From: Dipteronia dyeriana
Taxonomy: Eukaryota > Streptophyta > Magnoliopsida > Sapindales > Sapindaceae
Length of the DNA: 64,000 nucleotides
NCBI GenBank assembly: GCA_032871835.1
Contig: CM065302.1
Span: 248,001 to 312,000 of the forward strand
Reading direction: 5' to 3'
Shown here: positions 45,601-58,315 of the stretch, in pieces
Position numbering within the stretch: the stretch's first letter is position 1
How the letters are laid out: the number at the start of each line of letters is the position of its first letter
Notes under the pieces: generated by a model
The model's database searches: none
Told to the model about the DNA's origin: nothing
What the model saw: the letters and a program-made list of their open reading frames with translations, nothing else
Program-made: the position numbers and the translations under genes

Positions 45601-48140
45601 TCCCATTCTTTGATTTAATTTGGGGTTTGTTCCATTCATTGATATGTTTATGTTTCTATCGCTTATTGTTATATTCATGTGTATGGAGAGTTATATATTG
45701 ATGTGTATTCGATCATGAATGAGATTAGGAGTAGAATAACTTAATGATGTATGAGTAGATTAATCAAATATCTCATTAGTGTATGTATGTTGGTAGATGA
45801 TTCAAATGTATGTGTGTAGAATGATTTGAGTGAATGAGAGTTAGGGTTGTGCTTGGATGACCATTCTGGGCATGACCTTGGCTAATTAGCTCATTTGAAT
45901 GGGAAAAGCTTGCTTTATGCATAACCTTGCTATGATAGTTTTGGTTCCATGTTCTTGTGCTTAATGGATCTAGACCCATACACAATTGCCCACTCTATAT
46001 CCTTGGTTGAGTGATAAATTGATTTCGATCTCCTTAATCAAGAGATGATTTGGTTTGAGGATTCCTTAATCAAGAGAACGAATCCTTTACTTAATTCAAT
46101 TGGTATTCACATGTTCTACAATCTACATGATTTGCATCTTTGTTTGGTAAACTCGTTTCCCTTGTATGATCATATTCTTACATCTCTTCAAGCCACCATT
46201 ATTTTCATAACTTAGGGTGTTTGCCTTTAGGAGTAGAGTAATTTAGAAAGGCAAGCATCAATTACATTTCTATCTTTAGTTTTAGGTAGTTTTCACTCTC
46301 ACACACCAATCGCATTATACTTACATTTCACACACATCATTCTCACCACTTCCGCATTCCATTTAAATAACTTTCAATAATGCTAGAATTAGAAATTGCA
46401 CATTAACGATGACCCTCCCTATGGGAATGAACCGTACTTGCTGATATGCGATCCTTTAAACGATATGTGCACTTGCAAATAAACCATCATGCTCACATAT
46501 TTTATGAACCACTTTAGGAGTGTCTAACACTATCACATTTACATCCCATTTGGATAGGCACTTCCAAACGGGTCACTAATATAAGCAAATGAAAGCTTTA
46601 AAATCATCATCATCTTACTTCTTAGTTCTAACAATTACACTACTTGATTATCTCTATAGTTATACATATTATTACCTCTAAAGTGACCAATAATATGCAT
46701 GAACATCTCTCTATCCATTTTGTAGAGAATTCCTCAATTAACTCATGACCATTGATTAATTGGAGAACCTCTACCTTTAAATTTTGAAATTCTCTCTTAG
46801 TCACTTATCTAAAACTTTAGATTGTGCCTAAGATTTTGTATTTGGTGTTTTACATAGTTGATGATGAAATGCATACCTTATAATTGTTGTGAATGTGCTT
46901 AATGAAAGATTGATTAGAGAAAATGGTTATTACTTGAATGAATCAATCCCTTAACATCTCCTTAATCTGGTTATATTCCATCTCCTTAATCTGGTTATAT
47001 TCCTTGTAGTTGTATTGATAATTTGGTTAATTGCAAGCTTAGTATAACTGTAGAGATATCTATGGAAGATGTGTCATCCATATATCATTAGAGTTCATAA
47101 TACACACATACAAAACCTTAGATAGTGAAATATCAAATAGATTGGTTGAATCAAATGGTTTAATTACAAGAACTACATCAATCCCATAACAAAAGGGGGC
47201 AAACACATAGAAGTAAGTAAGCAATAAAATACAAAGGAAGAGCTTAACAAACCCATTTGAGTTCATTCTTTGGTCAAGATCGTTCCTCCTTACAATCGAA
47301 GCACAAAAGCCTTCTAGAGCAACTTCAAAATTACAAGTCTAAGTACGTAAATGTGATGTTTGGCTGGTGAGAAAGTGGTGAGAAAATCATGAGAAACTAG
47401 AGAGAAATGAGAGAGTTCCTCTCTCTCTAGGAAAACTAAAAAGTGTAGAGAGTGGTCGTCTGTGAGAATATGTGGAAAAGAGAGTGTTTTGGTAAGCCGA
47501 GGGTGATAAGGTGGCATGAGGTGATTGGGTGATATTAGGAGAATGATGGAGAATGATGGGGGAATGGTTTGTTTAGTAGGGTGATGGGTTTGTTTTCAGC
47601 CTTTAACTAGAAATGGCAGACAAGGAATGATAGGGAGAGTGAGTGGGATGAGTTGAAAATCCATTGAAACGACCTCATGTGTCAGTGCGGGTTATGAGTG
47701 CGGGGTTATGAGTGCACCATGAAGTCACATTGAACTCTGCTTTTCTAGTCTGACTTCTATTACGGCCTCATTCCAGCAGTGGGGATCCCACGTAAGTTAC
47801 TGATATTTTAGTACGGTTTGTGAGTGTGGAAATATTCCCGCGTTGACAACCCCGCAGTTTCCTTTGGGCTTCAAGTGCGGCTTCATCAAATCCTTTGGTG
47901 AGTGCATGTTCCCCTGTTGACGAGACCGTGTTTTCCTTTGGAGATGTAATGTGGGTTTAGATGCGCGACTTAAAACCCGTTATGGTCCAAAATGACCTTT
48001 TTGCTCATATTCTCTACATTGGTCTAAAATACCACTGATGTAATGAAATACCTGAAAACACTTATTTACAATATTAAATACCTAAAATGCTCGAAAAGCG
48101 GTTATAAAAACTAAATTAAGGGAGCAAAAAATGTGAACAT
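45600..48140. other. Non-coding DNA, probably old LTR-derived sequence
   Basis: No reading frame resembles a known protein. The strings 'gaccctccctatgggaatga' (46410) and 'gtgcacttgcaaat' (46469) resemble non-coding leader parts of plant LTR elements. The GC-richer block 47660-47960 with repeated 'gagtgcgg' and 'cctttgg' phrases resembles an LTR. Ends could not be defined. Confidence 0.35.
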
Positions 48141-48145
48141 TTAAA

Positions 48146-49430
48146 GTGCGATCAATGGATGTGAAGGTTAGGACTGACATGAATAGGATATTATTGAGGG
48201 ATTTTAGTGCAGAGGACATAATGTGTGCTTTTAAGCAAATGGACCCGTTGAAGGCTTTAGGCTTGGATGGCCTCCTAACTTTATTTTATCAAAAGTTTAG
48301 GAATATTGTGGGCTCTAGAGTTGTGAAGACAATTTTGGATGTCTTTATCAACAATATGTCAATGGGGAATTTAGTAGAGATTGTAGAGGTCTTGATATCG
48401 AAGGTTAAGACCCCTTCTAGGATCAGTAGTTTAGGCCTATTAGTTTACGCAACGTGACTTATAAGATTTTGCTAAATTCATGGTTAATAGACTTAAACTC
48501 ATTTTGGATCAAATTATTACCCCTAATCTGAGTGCTTTTATCCTAAGAAGGCTTATCACTGATAATGTAATTGTAGGGTGAGGAACAGAAGGGATGGTAA
48601 TATGGGTAAGGTGGCTCTCAAGTTAGATATGTGTAAAGCCTATGATAGGGTTGAGTGGGGTTTTTTGAAAGGCATGATTCTAAAGTTGGGGTTTGATCTA
48701 AAATGGAGAGAGCTAGTGATGAAATGCTTGTATTCGACCACTTATTCCTTTTTAGTAAATGGGGACACGAGAGTTGTGCCAATTAGAGGGTTCAGACAGG
48801 GTTGTCACCTTTCCCCCTACTTGTTTTGCAGTGTGCAGAAGGTTTGTATGCTTTGATAACTAATATTGAAAGTAGAGGGGATATCGAAGGGATTAAGGTG
48901 ACTAAGAATGCACCTCTTATTTCCCACCTTTTATTTACTGATGATTATCTAATCTTTGTTAGAGCTCTAAGGTTGGATTGTGAGTACATACAATATATTT
49001 TCAGGTTATATGAGAAACCTTTAGGGCATGTTATTAATTTTCACAAGTCGGCGATTTCTTCAGCTCAATTACCTCTCCTACGACAGTGGAGGAAACTAAG
49101 TACATGTTTGATATAGTTGTCGTCTCCTGCCATGAGACATATCTAGGACTTACATCAGCTTTTTACTAGAATAAGAGACCGTTATTTGATTCTCTGTGAG
49201 AAAGAGTGTTGAAAAACTGTAAGGTTGGAAACATAAGCATTTTTCAAGTTGGAAGAAGAGAGGTTTCGGTGAAGGTTATTGCTCAAGCAGTCCCAGCTTA
49301 TGCAATGAGTTGTTTTAGACTGTCTATATCTCATGTTATAGATTTGCATAAGTTGTTTGTTGATTTATGGTGGGGTGTACATGATAACAAGTAGAAGATG
49401 CAAAGGATGGCTTGGACCGGTGCTTGTGTC
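48146..49430 (+). pseudogene. L1-type LINE reverse transcriptase fragment
   Basis: ORF2 protein of a non-LTR retrotransposon, decayed. In order: 'FSAEDIMCAFKQMDPLKALG', 'GLDGLLTLFYQKFRNIVG' and 'VEVLISKVKTPSRIS' (48190-48420). After a frameshift comes the 'RPISLRNVTYKI' block (48435-48470), then 'VALKLDMCKAYDRVEWGFLK' with the first catalytic Asp (48610-48670), 'SFLVNGDTRVVPIRGFRQG' (48745-48810) and, after another shift, 'HLLFTDDYLIFVRAL' (48935-48975), where the usual FADD is FTDD. The post-RT region is 'IAQAVPAYAMSCFRL' and 'DLWWGVHD' (49280-49390). Endonuclease and 3' end are missing. Confidence 0.92.
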
Positions 49431-49574
49431 AGTGTTTCATCACAAGCAATATTATTTATTTTTAGTTAAAAAAAACAATCTCACTTCAACTAATAAGATA
49501 ACAGTTTGACGGCCTTTTATATTCTTTTTGGTTAACAATTGTTCTCACAATAAGTATGTAAATTTTTGATTTAA

Positions 49575-49745
49575 CAACACCATTGCCCCATAATCTATTC
49601 GTGAGTTTACGATTTGCCCCCTAAACATTTTTTTAGATGTTAACCCCCCTCTGAAATCTCGTTAATTGGTAACAAGTGATAGAATAGTAACGAAAACCAG
49701 GTTCTGTCCATCTTCTCGTCGTGTGCGCCTCACATTTGTTTTTAA
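49575..49745. repeat. Partial terminal repeat of a Mutator-like element
   Basis: 'gagtttacgatttgccccct' ... 'agatgttaacccccc' ... 'gttctgtccatcttctcgtc' parallels the long terminal repeat of the adjacent element at 49787, suggesting an older related insertion or a duplicated end. Confidence 0.6.
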
Positions 49746-49786
49746 GTAAGGACAAAAAAAAAAAAAATTTAAAACCTAATAAAAAA

Positions 49787-50151
49787 GGGGTTATTAGCAC
49801 TAGTCCCCCTGAATTTTATACGAGTTTGAACTTTACCCCCTGAACTATTTTTTTTAGGCGTTAAATCCCATGAACTCTCTTTAATTGGCTACCAGTGACT
49901 GAATGGTGGCAGAACCCTTATTCTGTCTTTTGACTTGGACACATAAGGTGCACGTGTCAAACGACTAAAGACAATTTAGACATTTAAAGGTTATCTTTTA
50001 GGGGGATGTTGCAAATGCTAACTTTGTATTTAATTAAATTAAAAAAGAAAAAAAATCCCAAAACAAAAACCATCTTCAGATCTCCCTTCCTTAGATCACA
50101 CGATCGATCTCATCACTCTATCTCTCTCAATCGATCTTATCTCTCCTTTTC

Positions 50152-50186
<35 letters not shown>

Positions 50187-51105
50187 TTAGATCTCTCCAT
50201 CTCTATATCTCTGCATCTCTATCAATCGATCTCATCTCTCACTCATTCTAACGGCTTCAGATGGGGTCGCAGCTCCCTCTGTCGACGTCAGATGAGCCTA
50301 CGATTCTGAGATGGAGTTATAGGGCGGTTGGGTTTGGGTCTGAGATCTACGAATCCATAAATCTGAGATCTTAATCTCGTCTGACTTTTGGAAAACCGAT
50401 AGAGATAGGGGTTTGGGTGGTTGGGACTGAAGATGTTAGAGATGTGAATTGTTTTTTGGGATTTTTTGTTGGTTTGAAAGAGGAGATCTCCAATGGAGAT
50501 TTTGAGTTTTGTTTAAAATGAAGAAGAACCAGAAGGTTCTTTTAGGAGAAAAAATGGATGATAATGATGGAGAAAATGTATTGTTGATAATGGGGTAGAT
50601 AAAAGTTTTTGTTGTTGATGATGATGTGTTGGAAGAAAACCAAAATGCAGAACTTGGTGATTCTATTTTTTTCTTTAATTGTTAATCAAAGATGATAGAG
50701 TCATAGAGATTTAGATCTTTCGAAAAAAATATATATTTATTTTTCTTTTCTTTAGTTAATGATAAAGATGTAGGTTTTAAACCCAGATCTGGCCCAATTT
50801 ATTTATTTTCTTGATTATTTTCTCTTTTTCACATTTTTTTTAAAACTTTAATTTATTTTTATTAGGTGGAGATCCAGGTTGACAGTAGAGATCCATGGAT
50901 CTCCATGCTTAAATTTATTTTTAAAAAACAATTATTCCAATTTTACCCTTACTTAAAACACACGTGACGAGAAGATGGACGGAATAAGGATTCAATCCTC
51001 ATTGTTGCCAACAAAGGGAGTTTAGGAGGTTTAACGTCTAAAAAAAAGTTTAGAGAAAAAATGTAAACCTGTGTAAAGTCGAGGGAGACTAGTGCTAATA
51101 ACCCT
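49787..51105. mobile_element. Mutator-like element with long TIRs (about 150-200 bp), 1.3 kb
   Basis: The left end GGGTTATTAGCACTAGTCCC and the right end (reverse complement GGGTTATTAGCACTAGTCTC) are nearly identical. Similarity continues inward for well over 100 bp ('gaactattttttttaggcgt', 'cttattctgtc' and their complements). The interior has (TC)n leader-like sequence (50140-50190) and no transposase. Flanking bases are A-rich, so the 9-bp duplication cannot be confirmed. Confidence 0.8.
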
Positions 51106-52161
51106 AAAAAAAATTAATTGTTTTTAATGAAGATCTGAAGATATCTCAAAGAAGGTCAACTTGATCTCTTTTTTAAGGATATCGGAGCTCACCATAGGAG
51201 GCCGGCAGGACATAGACATAGCAAGAGATGAAGAGAATAGTGGGGTTTTTAGATTTTATATTGGTTTGAATCCTCAACTAGTTTGATATTTATTATATCT
51301 TAAAAAGTTCGAATGACGTGTAATCAATGTCTAACATTTTATTATTTTAAAATATATAGAATTATCTTCGACTGTTTTACATTAGGTTAAAAAGAAAAAA
51401 TCTTAAGCATGGGATAAAATCCGAAAAATATGATAATGCAGATCTTAAAAAAAATAATTAACCGGCCCCATCAAACTGTTGAAAACCGTTGCTCCTCCAA
51501 ATCAGTCAACCTCGTGATCCGGACACTTTCTTATCGAAAGCGAAAGCAATACTTTGAAACTAAGGATCTGACTTCAATGATATTTTCAGTCAAAGTAGAT
51601 TTCAAGTTTGTATGTAGTCTGTACCAACCAACAGTTTGCCGTTGATTTTTCTGCAACAAAGTGTCACTGAAATATTAAAATCATGCTTGTAACAAACAAA
51701 CAAGCAAAGCTATATTATTCATTTTTTTTATATTTAAATTACCTATAAAATATAATGATATTTCAATAACCATTATCATGTATTAAATATAAAACTTTTT
51801 TAAAAAAATTAAATAAATATAAACGATAATGGTTAAGGTGGATGAATTTAGTTAGTTAAACATAAATTAAGATACATTTTTTGATAAGTGTGTTTTTTTT
51901 TTTTACAGAGACAAATATATTCTTTTAAAACATAAATGTAAGTATAAAACTTTTTAGTAAGCTTTCACCAATATAAGGACCCTTAAAATAATTCATTTGT
52001 AACATACTAACATGAGTCAAGGCTACTAAATTTGGTACAGCTTTTTGGTTGATCAACGAAGTGAAAAGTGGCCACATATTTTTTTTTTTCTAATAATCAT
52101 TTTGTTTTTTGACATGTGCACAAGCTATAGAGGGGTCCGGTCTTTAAATGATGTTGGACCA
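51106..52161. other. AT-rich intergenic DNA, no feature seen
   Basis: Several short open stretches occur but none resembles a known protein. Confidence 0.5.
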
Positions 52162-52164
52162 TAA

Positions 52165-52820
52165 AGGTGCGTTTGGTATGCAGGACGGGACAAGACATGA
52201 CAACGTGAGAAAGTTTGTTCTTGTCCCACGTTTCGAACGTTCTTAGCATGAGATAGGACGGGACAAGGTGTGATAAAATCATAAAAACTTGTCCCATCCA
52301 AGACTATAGGACAACTTTTCCCATGACATGTGACAAGTGTCAAAAGACCAATTTACCATTTAAATTTTTAAACAATTATAATTATGTCCAATAAATTATA
52401 TATTATAATTACGTATATAATATTATAATATATTATATTACTAAATATAATAATATAATATAGTGTATATTATTTTTATTTTTATTATATATATATATAT
52501 ATATATATATTACAACACATAATATGTAATTTATATATATATATATATATAAATCAATATTTATTATTAATATATATATATATATAAATTAATATAATAT
52601 TATAATCTATGTTATTATATATATATATATATATATAAGAGGGGTACTCTGATCATTTGAATCTCTTGTTCCGTCCTGTCCCAACCATACAAAACGCATA
52701 ACAGCATAGTTTATAGTTCTGTACAGACCTTTCAAATACAACATAAAACAATATATCCAGTCTTGTTCTATCCAGTATTGTCATATCTTATATTGTCTTA
52801 TCTCTGTACTAAATGCACCA
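52165..52820. mobile_element. Harbinger-like MITE, 656 bp, TSD TAA
   Basis: TAA flanks both ends (52162-52164 and 52821-52823). The left end AGGTGCGTTTGGTATG and the right end, reverse-complemented TGGTGCATTTAGTACA, share GGTGCxTTTxGTA. Near both ends 'gggacaag' or 'tgtccc' and 'ttgtcc' motifs face each other. The core contains several long (AT)n runs (52488-52640). Confidence 0.75.
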
Positions 52821-52823
52821 TAA

Positions 52824-53620
52824 GTGATAACTTTTAATAAAGATGAAGATAATCCGATATTCCGATAATCTATAATTTTTTTTTTATCGGTTATGTTATT
52901 TATATTTGTCACTGTTTTTTTGTTAGACAATCGAGCCGTTATCTGATCTCATTTTCTTAGTCTTGTCAACCATAACTGTCAATCATTTTCATGAAGAATT
53001 AGGAAGGTTTGATTTCATTATTAAGAAACAAACATTGTTTTTCTTCTGGCGTGCCACTGCTAGTGAATAGTGATTCAGTTGTTATTTATCAATTGTCGAT
53101 ACAACTTTCATTTAAAAAAACCATTGTCAATATAACTTTCATTTCAAAAAAAAAAAAAATGTCAATATAACTTTTGTCATTACAAAAGGATGCATGCTCC
53201 TTAATTTCAAGGACAACTAAATTAATTGAACTTAAATCATCGGAATCAATTGATTTTTTTTTATATATATATCCATCAATAAATTGATGTCACTTTCTTA
53301 CAAATTTAAGCATTATATACATTCACACGGTATAACAGTTGAAAGATTATTCGAATTATATTAAATTCAGGTATTACCATGAACTCATGGAAACTTTAGT
53401 TGATAGGGTTTCAATTTTCAACAAACATGAAAATGATCGAAACTGATATTAATACAAATAGATATTCAAGTAGTGATGAGCCAACATGCACAACTGAGAT
53501 TCATGACCTCCATAACCCTAATATTCAGAGAGAAGTGAAGTGACAAAAGTCTAATAGCATATGGGGCATAGAAAACAACATTTATTTGGACATACAAATA
53601 ACATAGGAAACGCCCGTTAA
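52824..53620. other. AT-rich intergenic DNA, no gene seen
   Basis: It contains a short duplicated phrase 'gtcaatataactttcattt' near 53093-53145 and no recognisable frame. Confidence 0.45.
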
Positions 53621-53631
53621 TCTTCAAACAT

Positions 53632-53860
53632 TTTTTTTTTTTGAACAACGAATTTTATTAAGCAAAACGGTAAAACAGTAGCAAAGAAACAACGAAAAAA
53701 ACACAAAACCAACACGAGTAGAGGCCACACAGCCACCACCCAGAACAAAAGAGCAACACAAAGAAAATTACCCACAACCCACTTTGATAGCCAACTACCA
53801 CTAACGGAGCTGATAACACAACAAAATAAGAGAAGCAAGAACCATGATCAAATGCCACAG
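53632..53860 (-). mobile_element. 5'-truncated LINE 3' end
   Basis: On the minus strand the sequence ends '...cttaataaaattcgttgttc' followed by a poly-A tail (poly-T at 53632-53642 on the plus strand), the usual 3' terminus of plant L1 LINEs. The hydrophobic frame over it is typical of the non-coding LINE tail and is not taken as a gene. The tail lies just beyond the stop of the B3 gene at 53908. Confidence 0.65.
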
Positions 53861-53907
53861 TTGCAACAAGATCAAATCACCAGTAGTGCATGCAGATTCT
53901 GCCTTGT

Positions 53908-54273
53908 TTAAGAATTACGTATTGGGACACCTAATATGACGATTGATGCTCCAATGAACTCTTTTTCGATTCTGAATCTCACCTCATTATTTTCGATGGT
54001 CTCCCGATAAAAAGTGATCTTATCACCTTCACGAAGATGTTTCAGCCTAACAAATTCCAGCCACTGTTTACCACTGATAACTGGCTTAAAGTAGTTGCCC
54101 TTATTCCGGGTGGAGAGATCGAAACTCCATTGACGCCCAGTGGCATCTATGACTGCAACACTCACCTTCTCTCCTAGGGATAATGTTGCGATCATGTCCA
54201 ATTTCTCTGAGGGAATTGCTAGCCTATGAGTGACATCTGTTTTTGATAGAGGTTTTGAAAAGATAATCTCCAT
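53908..54273 (-). CDS. Small B3-domain DNA-binding protein
   Basis: Plant-specific B3 proteins bind DNA in the nucleus. The start is set at the Met of 'MEIIFSKPLSKTDVTHRLA' (54273); an ATG 35 codons upstream would add a hydrophobic stretch foreign to the family. That gives 121 residues that are essentially one B3 fold: the N-terminal strand 'FSKPLSKTDV' and 'RLAIPSEKL', then 'VIDATGRQWSFDL' (D.G..W.F) and 'SGKQWLEFVRLKHLREGDKI' (GW..FV....L..GD). No second domain or repression motif is visible. The frame is intact. A canonical TATA box lies about 95 bases upstream. A paralogue of equal size lies at 61836 in the opposite orientation. No named family member can be assigned. Confidence 0.88.
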   Translation of the reverse strand: MEIIFSKPLSKTDVTHRLAIPSEKLDMIATLSLGEKVSVAVIDATGRQWSFDLSTRNKGNYFKPVISGKQWLEFVRLKHLREGDKITFYRETIENNEVRFRIEKEFIGASIVILGVPIRNS

Positions 54274-54365
54274 CGTTTTAATTTGATGCTGAAAGAAGAG
54301 CCAAGTCTGTAGGATATAGATAGAGCAGCTGCTTAGTGTGTGCAAAATTAATAAGTAGTGTGATA

Positions 54366-54374
54366 TATTTATAG
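54366..54374 (-). promoter_or_regulatory. TATA box of the B3 gene at 53908-54273
   Basis: The minus strand reads CTATAAATA, 93 bases before the chosen ATG, leaving room for a 5'UTR of about 60 bases. The upstream Met at 54378 would overlap this box, which supports the downstream start. Confidence 0.7.
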
Positions 54375-54433
54375 CCATATATGAGGGTCCAGTTTGTTGA
54401 TAGAATATAATATGGAGATCCTTGTCAAGATTC

Positions 54434-54645
54434 TAAATGTGCTTTTTTGAATAAAACCTTTCAAGATTCCAAAAGTTATGGACGTTGATTAGGAGGTTTG
54501 AAGTGGACACTCAATATATTATTTAGTTCACAAATTGTCGTCTATTGTGTTAGCTATGGTCACTGGTCAGTGTGTTGTGTTATAAATGTACTTTTTTGAA
54601 TAAAACCTTTCAAGATTAATAAGTTATGGACGTTGATTAGGAGGT
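54434..54645. repeat. Direct repeat of about 64 bp upstream of the B3 gene
   Basis: 54434-54497 and 54583-54645 share 'cttttttgaataaaaccttt' and 'gttatggacgttgattagg' with few differences. The copies are separated by about 85 bp and lie within 60-370 bp upstream of the B3 TATA box. Confidence 0.85.
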
Positions 54646-54649
54646 CAGT

Positions 54650-56390
54650 GTTCTGTTGTATGTAATAAAAGTCCACAAATGAATTCTACTTGCCGTGCCA
54701 ATCTTGTTCTTTTCATAATACTAATCATTAAGTGAGTGATTTTTGTTCGTAAGTGACACAACTTGCAATCTTATTCTTTCTCTTTAATTTGTTGAATATG
54801 GCATGGATGATAAATTGACGTGGCGCTCAAGTCTCTGTCTAACTGTCTACAAATCAAAATATTTTTTCTACAAAAATTCAACACCACTCTTTTCGATCTC
54901 TTTTTGAATGCTGTGTGGCGTGTGCTGCTCCCACTTTATGTTTATAAAAACTCTCATTCTTTTTGTACGGCTTGATGGAATTATAGAAACAGCTTTCGAT
55001 ATCATTAATTAGGTTTTTCAGTATTTGGATCGATTTGTACTAGTTTTCTATTATTATGTCCCATTAGCTATTAGATTGTTATAATATTAACAAATCATTA
55101 AAATGAGGATGATCAATTGTAAGATTTAAGTTCACTAGCTCGTTTTTCGGTTTGCACATATTTTACAATTAAATTAAATGTTATAATTACAAACCGGCTG
55201 ACCTTAATTGATCAATCTAGTAGCTTCTCCAATGTTATAATAGATTGTGAAAGTTGTATACGCCACATATAGGATAAATAAACATTGTGTTAAAATATCT
55301 CTCTAATTCAATCGTTCTTTTTATTGTCAAGCTCACATGATAAACAAATATAGATACTGTCGACATGAATGTCACTTTCAGAGGTTCTATTGAATAGTTA
55401 TTTTGTACAATGACTCGATATTAAAAAGTGTCATGCCAGACGTTTTAATTTTTTTTCACAAATTCTATCCCAAATGATATGGTTTGTGAGGTTATAGAAT
55501 CTTATAAATTATGAGATTATGTGGTGACTAATTAATATATTGTTGACATCTCACATGCCACATCATTTGAGAAAGAATTTGAATAAAAAATTTAGAATGT
55601 TTGGTATTATTCTATTAAAAAAACTATTACACAATTTGGCCAACTAAAAACAAAATAAAAAAATAAAAAAACATAAAATAAATAGATAAATCATTAATAA
55701 ATTGTATTTTTAATCGAAGCATTAAAGGCTTTTTTTTTTATGTATATTTATTATCTATATTTTCGTGTAACTTAGTAAGTAAGTTGTTTGACATCAACAT
55801 GTCTATTTTATTGTGATGTAAACCATTTGGAAAAGCTTTGAGGATCCAAAAACTTAATAAAAATGTAACTCATTTTTTATTGTTCAAATAAGTTATCGTG
55901 TTCCCTTCTTAGTTAGCAGTCACACTCTAATTTGAGATAACACATATCCAATTGACAGTTATGTATGTGCCGTGTGGTGCTTTGTGTCGTTTAATCATGC
56001 ACTTTCTGGAAGATATTTGCATGATTGATTTTAAAATGGTGCTTGGTGAGCATTAATACAACAAATTGACCTCTTTTTTTTGGGTTTTCATATATGTCAT
56101 TCGTTTTAATAATATACAAGTGTATCTGTATATATGTGTTTAAACAATATATGATTAATATTCTTAACATATTTTGTTGTTCAATAAAAAAATTGATATG
56201 TTATCCACCAACCACCGTAATATATTTGTTGATTGGAGATTAATTATGATGGCCAGTAGTTTTGTTCCATTTCAAAATCATTAAACAAAGTTAGGCATGT
56301 GATTAAGATATTAAAGTCAAAAGATGCATGCATTGTGAAATGAGTTGTAAGATAGTCCGTACATCAGTTGAAATAACTGTATGGAATGTT
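54650..56390. other. AT-rich intergenic DNA, no feature seen
   Basis: No frame or repeat structure recognised. Confidence 0.5.
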
Positions 56391-57118
56391 TCACTAAAGT
56401 CCCTAGTCTTTGGTAAAATATCATATTTTTAAACTACTTTACTATATTAAGAACTTTAGTCTCAACTTTTTTAAAAATACAACACTTTAGTCCTTCTATT
56501 AGTCAAATTTATCGAAAACAGGGTTATTTTTGGTATTCGAACGGAAAGTGAATTAAAATTTAAATAATAAATACACAGTCATCAACGGTGGAGATCCATC
56601 TAACATTGATAAAGCTCCATCGAACGGTGAAGATCAATATTTTATTCGCCATTGGAAATGGAGATCCAGAGGGGTCGGCGATGGAGATCCAGAGACGAAT
56701 CTCCATTGTTGAAACGATAGAGAACTGGAAATTTTCAGATCTCCATCGGTTGGAGATCATTGGATCTCCACATCCAACGGTGGAGATCCAATGGATCTCT
56801 TAATTTTTTTTTAAAAAAATGTTATCTTATTTTTTTAATATTTTATTTAATATTTTTCTGATGAAAGAAATTTCTATTTTTTTATAATTCTTTCATATTT
56901 TTGTTTTTAAGAAAATATATTTTTTAATCTTAATTTGATTTTTGTTTAATATTAAAATATAATAAGTATTTTAAAGAAATTTTGAAAAATAAAAATGTAA
57001 TGACACAAAATATTTAGGGGTAAAATTGACCTTATATATAGTTATGGCTAACTGTTATATTTTAGAAAAATACGATAAAAACATTAAAACGTTTAAAAAT
57101 ATGAAAAGATGGCGACAA
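56391..57118. mobile_element. Possible Mutator-like element with internal GGAGATCC repeats
   Basis: The left side ('tcactaaagtccctagtctt', 'catatttttaaac') resembles in reverse the right side ('gtttaaaaatatg', 'tagaaaaatacgataaaa'). Internal 'ggtggagatccat' phrases recur at 56587, 56663, 56679, 56752 and 56779 in both orientations and also occur in the elements at 49787 and 59914. Ends are degenerate. Confidence 0.35.
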
Positions 57119-57119
57119 C

Positions 57120-57990
57120 CAGGTTTTTTTTTTGACAAAAAAGTAAAAGTATTCTATGAAAGTTCAATCCATTAATATATGGAGATTTTGCTATTTCTTC
57201 TTCAAAAATAAGCTTGCTTGTACAACATTTTATTTATATACAATACAATCATCATAGTGCAATGCACACTCGCTTCTCAGTCTCACTAACAAACTTTGCC
57301 TAAGCAAACGGAAATCATTACTAACTCTGCTGATATTTTACATCTAACTAATCTGTTGTTTTTGAATCTTATGGACGTTGATGGACTTGATGTGTGATCA
57401 ATGTTTGATACACTTTAGGTCTGGTACAACTGCACATTAGAGTAGTGAAGCTCTCTTCTCACACTATGCAAGCCAAATCCCCTCAATGAAAGTTTGCTGT
57501 TTTTGTTTGTTTTATTTTTCTTCTGGGGTATTCTTATGTTTCCCGCCATGAACTTTGATATAGAACAAGTGGCTGAGTCCTACATGGCTTTATGAGATCA
57601 TCATAAATCTAAAAATAAATGACTTTAATTGAAGAAAATCGACGAGATCTTTTGAAGTCAATACATTCGGTGTTCAGGCACAAACGAACTTTTTCGATCA
57701 AATTCTATCATTTAGGTCCCGAAATCCCAGTTCTTTTCTTTTTGGAAAATTTCCCTTTTTAGTCATAAGTAGATTTTGACAAGCCAAAATCGCTTAACGA
57801 GCGACGTGAGGGGTTCGAGAGATACAGCAAGCAAAATGTGTTGACGTACATACGATAGAGACCTACAATATTTATGATTTATCTCACGCCTTATTGGTAA
57901 GAATTTTGAATTACAACATTTAATTGATTTATCTTGTCCTAAATTTTATGGATTCTTATTGTACTTATCTTTTATGTAGATATTTGCTTT
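57120..57990. other. Intergenic DNA, no feature seen
   Basis: No recognisable frame. A (T)10 tract at about 57126 could be the end of a small retro-insert. Confidence 0.4.
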
Positions 57991-58310
57991 TGAGGTGATC
58001 CCAGATCTGGGCATCCAGTTCGGGACCCGGAGGGCTACATACCTGTCTCCTTGTAATTTGAAGTAGGAGTTAAACAAACAACCGAGAGGGGGAAAACTGG
58101 CCAAGATTTTCACTGCGAGGGTATGTCTTTAATTTGTTAATGTTTATATTTGTTACTATGTATACGGTTACATTATTCTAACTACGGTTTCAGATATTTA
58201 CGAGGACGGAACCGGTGCCCAGAACAACTGAGAGGGGTCAACCGTACTTTACGGGCATAGACAATGTGAGCAGTCTGTATATAGAGGAGGACAGACTTCA
58301 CATTCTAGAA
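57960..58310 (+). pseudogene. Possible fragment of a DUF1985-type transposon protein
   Basis: After an acceptor-like 'tttatgtag' (57980) the frame reads 'IFAFEVIPDLGIQFGTR', reminiscent of the 'wAfE.iP.lg..fg.r' block of DUF1985 proteins carried by Ulp1-type Mutator-like elements. Further on, after 'ggtttcag' (58193), another frame reads 'IFTRTEPVPRTTERGQPYF'. Stops separate these parts. The assignment is from pattern memory only. Confidence 0.3.
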
Positions 58311-58315
58311 CCAGT

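Noticed and set aside
53617..53858. Hydrophobic minus-strand frame that looks like a membrane protein
   Set aside because: Coincides with a LINE 3' tail and poly-A; not a host gene.
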